Shown piece after piece: positions 56,988-64,000 of a stretch of DNA of 64,000 nucleotides (the first letter of the stretch is position 1; each line of letters opens with the position of its first letter). This stretch comes from Combretum micranthum. Its lineage: Eukaryota > Streptophyta > Magnoliopsida > Myrtales > Combretaceae. The notes below the pieces were generated by a model. The model was not told where the DNA came from, searched no databases, and was given only the letters and a program-made list of their open reading frames with translations. The stretch is taken from contig JAMXBD010001577.1 of NCBI GenBank assembly GCA_024138025.1, positions 186,001 through 250,000 of the forward strand, given 5' to 3'. Both the position numbers and the translations under genes were made by a program.

Positions 56988-57038
56988 AACTCTCTAAGTT
57001 TCTATACATTACTTATGTGTATAGAAACTTAGAGAGTT
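56988..57038. repeat. perfect 21-bp inverted repeat with 9-nt loop
   Basis: AACTCTCTAAGTTTCTATAC and one more A (56988-57008), loop TTACTTATG, then the exact reverse complement (57018-57038). No poly-T follows and no gene surrounds it. Confidence 0.9.
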
Positions 57039-58430
57039 TCACATAATAACACGATTAATAAGAGCAAGATTTATTTCAGAATTACAATAAATTGGATATT
57101 ATTTATTCTGAAATTAATTAAATAATATGAAGAGTATTTTATAGTTAAGTGGATATTATGCAATCTAAATAATTTCTTTTATTAACATATTGCTTGTTAT
57201 TCTCAAAGATTTGATTTCAAATCTAGTCATTTTCTATAAAGAATAGATTCTCTTTTATCCACATATAGATATATATATATGTGTTTATAAATATGAGAGA
57301 AGAGGAAAGAAAAAAAAAAACCGCTATAAAGACAATTTTCTTCAATAAAAATAATATAAAAATTCTAATCCTAGTTACCTAGCAGCATAGGGATTAGAAT
57401 TGGTTCCCATTGCTTTGTATGTGAATATCGCTAGAGAGACAACACTTGGTATCCATGTGGTGAACAGAACAAAGTTTTACAATAAGCGCTATGAGTATTA
57501 TACCTCACAGGAACTCCATCCCCAAGAGGAGAAGATATATCTTTTGCAAGGAAATGTATAATTCTTAAAAACTGTGTCAACTATTAATTTTGTTATATAT
57601 ATATGTGTGTGTGTGTTACATGTCATACATGGATCTTGCGAGATAGGTTTTTTAATTTAAAAAAAAAACTACTATATATTTTTTGAGATTACAAAACCCA
57701 ATAGTAGCTAGGTTATTACAACACCTCGGAACCTAAGGCACTATAATTCGCAGTGTGTATAATGAGTATACACTTTAAGACTTAGAATTTGATACACTCC
57801 ATAATTAATACGACTTCCAATACACATTAGTAGATGTATTTACAAGGGATCCAATAGCAACAAATACTTAAGTATATTTAGACAAAAAATATGTAACTTG
57901 TGAATCAAAGAGTTACAAATGTGACATATCTATTAGACTACATCATCGAATTAAGTCAAATAGAGGCCCAAGCCCAATGGTGTACAAACCATATATCATA
58001 AATGACAGAGGTCTCTAATTATTTAAAAGACACATTGATACATGTTGAGTTCTTGATATCCATAATATTATTAGTCCACTAATAAGTTGTAACAAGTTAT
58101 ATCATTAATAGTAATGTCATCACCTAACCCATGTACAACTAAACACAAAATATTATTTATTTATTATCTTTAAATTTAAACCTTACACACAACACAATGG
58201 TAACTCATTATCTCACTATGCACACATATATAGTACATACATAAATGATCTTGATTGCTCTCTAATATTTATAAGTCCATGAGTCCTAGAATCACTAAAT
58301 TTACACGTATTTCCACAAGCAATTGCACTCAAGGATAATATCACATAGAGATCATTAGAGAACTAAAATAATATTATTTATAGTTTCGATCCACTAATTA
58401 CAACTTAGCACAAATAACAGATTATTTATT
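57039..58430. other. AT-rich spacer, no gene seen
   Basis: Contains short TA/TG repeats (57255-57290 and 57590-57620) and a 10-bp inverted pair ATTCTAATCC/GGATTAGAAT near 57361-57400. The stretch 56190-57640 may be an old noncoding retroelement but I could not find its ends. Confidence 0.4.
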
Positions 58431-58439
58431 AGGGAAAAT

Positions 58440-59525
58440 GCCTCTTTTGGTAGATACCTAAACTTTTAAAAATTTCAATTTTATACCTAATTATAGGGCT
58501 ATGAAAAAAAAAAAACTAATGGAACCGTAAACAGAATCGGACCGAACTGAACAGAAATTTTGGTTCTTTTTTGAAACGGTTCAGTAAAGAGCAAACTGTT
58601 CGCGATTCGGTTCGAGACCATGAACAGAACCATATGGTTCGAACCGAACCGAACCATTTTATATATTAAAAAATTAAACATATTATTTTTACTCTTAATT
58701 GTTTTATTAATGATACATATCTACATCACAAATTTTAAAAACAATTAATTTTTTAAAATTTGTGACTTGTATATGTGTTATTCATTAAAATAAAATTAGA
58801 TTTTTCATAATATGTTTTAATTGTTATGTTGTCTATAAGTAAGATAGATTTTAGATTTTAGCCTCTAGTATTCTAACTCCTGCATATTTCTTTTCCATTT
58901 GTCTTACTAATTAATCTATCTCTATTATTTGGATACTTATTGATTTATATAATTGGTAATATGTTAGTTAGAAGCATACAACGAATTAAATTTTATGTCT
59001 TATATTGAGATAAAGTTTAGAATACCATTATAGTTCAAAATAATTCAAAAAAATGAGATTAGTTACAATTATAATTTTATAATAGATGAAATCCCTTTTC
59101 TTCCTATGTGTTTTACATCTTTATTTGGTAAATGATTAATTTAAAATATTATTGTTTATATTTGCATTAGTGATAAGAAATATATAATGGAAGTTTTTCG
59201 ATATAATATATTTTTTATTTTATGAAAAAAAAAATTACAAACCAAACCATATGGTTGGTTCGAATTTAAAAGAAAAATTGAATCATAAATTATGATACGA
59301 TTCGGTTTAAGGCGCAAACCAAACCGAACCGTACCATACCATGCACACCCCTACCTAATTGGACTTTCCGTAACCCTAAACACTACCACACTCATTATTG
59401 CATGACATGTGTCCAAATACTTTAAAAAATAATAAAAAAAAGTGAGGTAGTGAAAAGATACACGAAAAATTCAATTAGGTATGAATTGGTCTTTTTAAAA
59501 GTTTAGGTATCTAAAAGGGACACGA
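58440..59525. mobile_element. foldback MITE split by a hAT element
   Basis: The left arm (58440-58493) has TAGATACCTAAACTTTTAAA then TTATACCTAATT. The reverse complement of 59455-59525 has TAGATACCTAAACTTTTAAA then TCATACCTAATT. Joining across the hAT (58494-59353) restores a foldback of about 220 bp. A second, offset partial copy follows to about 59585. Confidence 0.75.
58494..59353. mobile_element. hAT-type MITE, 860 bp, nested
   Basis: TIRs are TAGGGCTATG at the left and CACACCCCTA at the right, with 8-bp duplications CCTAATTA (58486-58493) and CCTAATTG (59354-59361), 7 of 8 identical. Both ends carry GAACCGAACC/GGTTCGG arrays. The centre is AT-rich. No transposase. Confidence 0.85.
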
Positions 59526-59589
59526 AAAGTTTAATTAGATATAAAATTTGGCTTTTTTAAAAATTTCAGTCTTAATTGTCCACTTCGTC

Positions 59590-60360
59590 AATGTTCATGT
59601 ACCAAAAAAGACTTTTTCTCTGTATATTATTAGCTAAGTATTAATTTAGGTCTATGAGTTTTTATCCTAAGTACTAACAACATATAAGATATTTGTGTAT
59701 CTAGTATTAATGTCTCAAAACTGAAACACACAACTCCTAACACCTAATATAAAGCACATTCTCTGGCTTAGAACTGTCATTATAATCCTATCATTTATTT
59801 CTTACTCCTAATTCGTATTAGTATGGTATACAAGATTTTTAATTAACATTATATAATAGTATCGAACGTTATTTAAAATGACATATACAAAATCAACTCC
59901 AGCCCATTGTCGTCGCGTTCACATGAAATCAATGCGCACTTTGTTTTCATACTGCGTCAGTCACGACCCCAACATGACTAACGAGCTTTGGAATCCGAGT
60001 GTTTTGTTGTCTTCTTGACATGATTGAATCGCACTACACGCTCTCTTTATCTCTTTATTCAACGTTCTCCACCAAGACGCTGCCACAAATAAGAGTAAAA
60101 GAAGAATATGCCATTCCCGATCAGCATTTTCACATGTATAATCGAGTTAATTTAGTCGAATTTGGGCAAGTTTTTCGGTACTCTTGGGCTAAAGACGTTT
60201 TGCTAGAGTTTTTTTATATTAGCCCTAGATTAATCTAAACCAAAGACAGTGTAATATGATTCAGTTTTTTAATTTGGGAGTGAACTAAATGTCATGCCCG
60301 AGTTTATTACGAGCGTGGGATAAGTCTTGGAGTTTGATTATTATTTATCTCTCTTGAATT
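59590..60360. other. spacer, no gene seen
   Basis: ORF 59999-60238 has mixed composition but no recognisable motif, splice site or start context. Left unassigned. Confidence 0.4.
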
Positions 60361-60379
60361 TTTTTGTCTTTGCTAGAAG

Positions 60380-61111
60380 AGCACCTTCCATGGTGCCTTC
60401 TTCTTTCATTATTCTCTTTTGCTCTTGGGCCTACAAGCATTCACCAACCCTGCTAAGGACATACCTGATAGATCCTTAGATTCTTCCAAAGCAAAAATTT
60501 TAGATTAATATTTTTCATGCTAGGTTACAAGAATTTTTTACACTATTCTTTCCTCAAAAAAGTCCTTATCCGATAATCTTACCTTATCCACTATACCCAA
60601 CAACTAGTCAAAGTATTCTTTGAGAGTTTCTAACTCCTCCATCTTAGACATTCCAAATTTCCTGGTCAAATTATTAAGGACCTACATATTTTTTTGTTCT
60701 TTCATTTCATTGGTATTCCTTTTTGAGGTAGTCCCAAATGTCTTTTACTAACTCTAAATTCATGATTCTTGTAAATATGGTGCTTGCAACAGCAGAAAAT
60801 AGACAAATTTAGCTTTGCACTTCCTAATCTTCCTTTCTTTGTGTGTCTTTAGTTGTGTCATCATTGGATTTGCCAGTAATGGTAGAATTTCATAGTCATC
60901 CTCTACAGCTTCACAAAGATCTAATGCATCAAGATGTACCTTCATTCTAATAGCCCTAGCTTGATAATTATCACTATGAAAATATTTTGCAACATGAAAG
61001 AATGCTTTTTCAGTTTTCATTTTTTAAGGTTTTTGTATTTTTGGGTTTGAGTTTTTATATTTATGGGTTTGCATTGTTCACAAATCCCTTAAGATGAGAG
61101 TTATGATACCA
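60380..61111 (-). pseudogene. copia gag fragment with primer site
   Basis: 60760-61020 reads MKTEKAFFHVAKYFHSDNYQ, then ALDLCEAVEDDYEILPLLAN and KTHKERKIRKCKAKF, the N-terminal UBN2-type gag of a common plant copia group. The match continues leftwards through stops (IWDYLKKEY, KMEELETLKEY, ALEESKDLS) to about 60390. The minus strand at 61100-61111 reads TGGTATCATAAC, a mutated tRNA-iMet primer site. The rest of the element is absent, so this is a truncated insertion. Confidence 0.8.
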
Positions 61112-61350
61112 TGTTGTTTTTTTCATGATATAGAAAGAAAATGCATAGTTGAAATTTAAAAAGAAGAAGGAGAGCATTTGATTTTAAAGCACACAAATTC
61201 ATTCACACCAATGCTCAATAAACAGAGCTAATAGGTAACAATAAGATAAAAATTGACAATTATCAACACATTTTCTAAGTGACTTCTAAAGATAGATCTA
61301 AAACCAAAAGTTTCTAAAGACTTAGTCTAATAATTAATTATTAAATTGTA
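61112..61350 (-). repeat. probable 5' LTR of the truncated copia
   Basis: Starts TGTTGTTTTTTTCATG on the plus strand right next to the primer site. The outer end is not determined and no partner LTR is in the window. Confidence 0.5.
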
Positions 61351-61767
61351 AATCAATTATTTAGCTGCAATTTTAAGGTATATCACCTACAATGATATTA
61401 ATCATCTATATATCACCATATGCAATTTTCCGGTTTAAATTATTTATTCTGACAAAATTATTTACATTCGTAGGAAAACAATTTGATTCTAGTAACGACA
61501 TAGTATACTTTGCGTATGACATTACTTTTCCAAAATTATGACAAAACTATTTATTCTTGTCTTCATTGTGGTAAAAGTAATCGATCACGACATAATTTCA
61601 AGACACTTTATTACGATGCGACTAATAGCATCGGAACCTCTGTAAGTTAGGAGTTGACTAATTAGATTATTGAAAAAAAATAAGAAAAAAATATAATATA
61701 AAAGCGAGGAAATGTAGGATCGCTTTTCGTTGTGTCGACAGGGGCATGAGGAAAACAATCTTGACCC

Positions 61768-62762
61768 TAGACATCATCACGGGATGGTTTTCGAATCGCA
61801 AATTGCTTCGAATCATCACCGGCTGTTTTTGATCCGGGAATCGTCCCGTCGGTGACGGTTTCGAACCGTCCAAGGAACCGCCGGAACCGGCTGGTCCAAG
61901 CGGTTAGACGTGGCGGAACCGGCAGTTCCAACCCATCAAATATTTGAATTAAAAAAAAAGTAAGAAGATTAAAAGAATGATTTGGGTGGAAGTGATGGGT
62001 ATAATTATAAAAAAAAAAAAAAAACTAAAATGATGATGATGTTATGATGATGGAATAATTATCCTATGTCAATTTATCGCACATGTCAAGTGTCAACCAT
62101 ATTATTTTTATAATACTAGCGGACGTATCACGTAATGTGTGTCAAAATTAAAAAAAAAATTGAAGAAAACACTACAATTTATCCTAAAAATAGAAGGAGT
62201 TATTATGGAAAAGATAGGAGAGAGATGGCGGAGTAAAAAAAGGAGAAGAGGGGGTATAAGATAACCGTTATAAATATTAAAAAAAAAAGATAAATAATTA
62301 CCATATTATGTATTTTAATTTTTTATATCAAATTTTGGCTTAATAATAGTAATAGATAAATGAGAAAAAAAATATTTCAGAAAAAAAAAATCATCATCTC
62401 ACCTACTATCCATTAAGACGTTAAAAAAAAAAAAGACATATATATATGCATATAATTAAAGTATTATAAAGATTATGGTTTTTTTTTTTTACCTTTTAGT
62501 TTAAGATTTCACAAATATTATAGCCATTAGATCTGAATCTATTATATAAGAAGGGGGGTTGTTTACTTCATTTTTCCCAAAAAAAAAAAAAAAAAAAAAA
62601 AAACCTATTCACGTGGAACCGGAACCTTCAGAACCGGCGGTTCCTTGGAACCGTAAACCGCTCCGGCTGTGGCGGTTCCGGTTTCGGTTCTACGAAATGT
62701 GGAACCATGAACCGGCGGTTCAGGTTCGGGTCCGGAACTGACCCGAACCGTACCGATGTCTA
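61768..62762. mobile_element. hAT-type nonautonomous element, 995 bp
   Basis: TIRs are TAGACATC at the left and GATGTCTA at the right, with imperfect 8-bp duplications CTTGACCC (61760-61767) and CTTGACTT (62763-62770), 6 of 8 identical. Subterminal arrays of GGAACCG/CGGTTCC lie at both ends. The inside is AT-rich with a 22-24-bp poly-A near 62580. It is the same family as 1-179. Confidence 0.83.
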
Positions 62763-62914
62763 CTTGACTTTGTGTGTTCTCTCTCCCATATATATACATA
62801 TGATATATATCGGCAGCAAATCAAGGAGAAACACGTATGGCAAGTACATTGGTTTTTTCGCAACTTGCATGCATCGGTGGCTATTATTCGTCTCCTCACA
62901 GGAAAATAAACAAA

Positions 62915-63725
62915 CTTTTGTTTTTAAAAATAAATCTGAAAATATCTCGTTTTGAAAAGATAATTTGTAAATACCCAAACAAAAACACATTTAAAAAATA
63001 CGTATTAATAGCGCGCTCGCCAAAATACGCTCGAATTTTGAATCACCAGAACGACTCGAACGCATTTAGAGAATGTGCAGAAATTTTTTTGCAAAATATT
63101 TCGATGCGTTCAGAATATGCATCCCGATATCTGTCTTCCAGCCGCTAGAACGTTTTCCAGATACCCGTTATTATTTTCCATTCAAAAATTACAAGGAGTA
63201 CGAACTTACCTGTCCGATAGCTCCATCACACCTGTCACCCATCAGAGTTACAATATCTTCCACAGACAAGATGGTTTTAAATATATTGGATGCAATTGTT
63301 TTTTACAGTTATGCTTGAAACTGATCATAGCCGTTGGTTGCTAGGAAAACAAATTGACCATGGAGTGCGTTTTGTATGATTGGTTTATTATCCAGAAGTT
63401 GTGTTGGAGAAGTGCTTTGTGTTTGTGTTTATTATTGCTTGTTAAGCAGCGAGAAAGAAAAGAGAGATGCAGGAGAGTGAGGCGCGAGAAGACAAAAATC
63501 CGGACGCATATTCTAAATGCGTCGAAAAATTTTATAAAAAAAATTTCTAACGCATTTCCTAAATGCATTCGAGTCGTTTTGGTGATTCAAAATTCAAATG
63601 CATTTGGAAAGTGCGCTATTAGTATAAATATTTGTATGTATTTTCCAAATGAGTTTTTGTTGAAGTATTTACATATTATCTTTTCAAAACAAGATATTTT
63701 TGGATTTATTTTTAAAAATAAGGTT
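62915..63725. mobile_element. element with about 210-bp terminal inverted repeats
   Basis: The left arm runs from TTTTTAAAAATAAATCTG through TTTTGAATCACCAGAACGAC to GATGCGTTCAGAATATGC near 63121. The reverse complement of the right arm shows the same succession (TTTTTAAAAATAAATCCA, TTTTGAATCACCAAAACGAC, GACGCATTTAGAATATGC). The TSD is not evident, so the superfamily is open; long TIRs suggest Mutator-like. ORFs across the arms are not genes. Confidence 0.8.
63209..63292 (-). pseudogene. captured exon candidate inside the long-TIR element
   Basis: The minus strand has an open frame reading SVEDIVTLMGDRCDGAIGQ that ends exactly at a consensus donor CAG|GTAAGT (about 63203-63211). The frame is open back to about 63305. 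I do not recognise the gene. It sits between the TIRs in the element's unique centre, which fits capture of a host exon with part of its intron. Confidence 0.45.
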
Positions 63726-64000
63726 AGATCCGTACAAAATCCCATTTCAATAGCTTCTTTTAATTTTTAATGGGATTGGAATCTGCTTTCCCAGAAGTAT
63801 TGTTCTGTTTTTATAATTGCAAATAAATACGTGCAGGAGTTAGATAAATTAAAAAAATTTAAAAATCTATAAAATAAAATAAATCACCTCATGTCTTATA
63901 TCAAGTGACAAGTATTTATTGGTAAAAGTAAAAATGAGACAGCTTTTCCAGAAGAACAATTTCATCCTTTTTAATGCTACTTTATTAAAAATGAGACAGC
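63726..64000. other. AT-rich end of window
   Basis: No feature supported. Confidence 0.4.

Noticed and set aside
59999..60238. 79-residue plus-strand ORF
   Set aside because: No recognised domain or splice signals; kept only as part of an unassigned spacer.
63354..63770. 138-residue plus-strand ORF, with 62837-63148
   Set aside because: Both run through the arms of the long-TIR element and mirror each other; not genes.

Overview
The window is AT-rich nuclear DNA of a higher plant, most likely a eudicot; I cannot name the species. The evidence is plant Ty1/copia and Ty3/gypsy retrotransposons with plant tRNA-iMet primer sites, plant hAT, Mutator and foldback elements, and intron-containing remnants of PHYLLO, the plant fusion gene of phylloquinone synthesis. 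Only two genes look intact. Both are small, intronless, minus-strand genes for related membrane proteins of unknown function. I found no rRNA gene, tRNA gene or CRISPR array.

Layout, left to right. 1-179 is the end of a hAT-type element. 749-880 may be a terminal exon. 1.07-2.76 kb is an LTR remnant of Tat/Ogre/Athila type. 3013-7783 is a nearly complete but broken copia element with TSD TCACT. 9648-12370 is a 2.7-kb solo LTR (TSD CATAT). 13442-14135 is a hAT MITE. 18310-20905 is a TRIM element (TSD GTATG) whose left LTR holds a nested, internally deleted gypsy element (18482-20512).

21.3-34.1 kb holds two head-to-tail, intron-containing, decayed copies of the 3' part of a PHYLLO-like gene, both on the minus strand. 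Copy 1 (21303-26509) keeps the last MenD exon, MenC and MenH. Copy 2 (about 26.99-34.11 kb) keeps parts of MenC and MenH. Copy 2 is interrupted by a Mutator-like element carrying gene-like exons (27240-28204) and by a 3.47-kb solo LTR (29358-32830, TSD ACAAT). The lesions differ between copies (frameshifts, stops, exon deletions), so neither can make the enzyme. MenF and most of MenD are absent.

34.1-38.9 kb holds only MITE-like inverted repeats and simple sequence. 38914-44667 is a second, more decayed copia element (TSD AGCAC). It sits inside a block that is duplicated at about 53.2 kb. Each copy of the block lies downstream of one of the paralogous membrane-protein genes (47909-48562 and 53763-54413). 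In the first copy the space between block and gene has grown into a 2.1-kb array of five roughly 422-bp units in an A-B-A-B-A pattern. Each unit contains a MITE whose solo relative lies at about 52.53-52.75 kb.

54.5-63.7 kb holds a minisatellite in the second gene's promoter, a perfect 21-bp hairpin, a foldback MITE with a hAT inside it, a copia 5'-end fragment, a 995-bp hAT and a long-TIR element with another captured-exon candidate. The window reads as gene-poor, transposon-rich sequence around two small paralogous genes and a dead tandem duplication of a chloroplast quinone-pathway gene.
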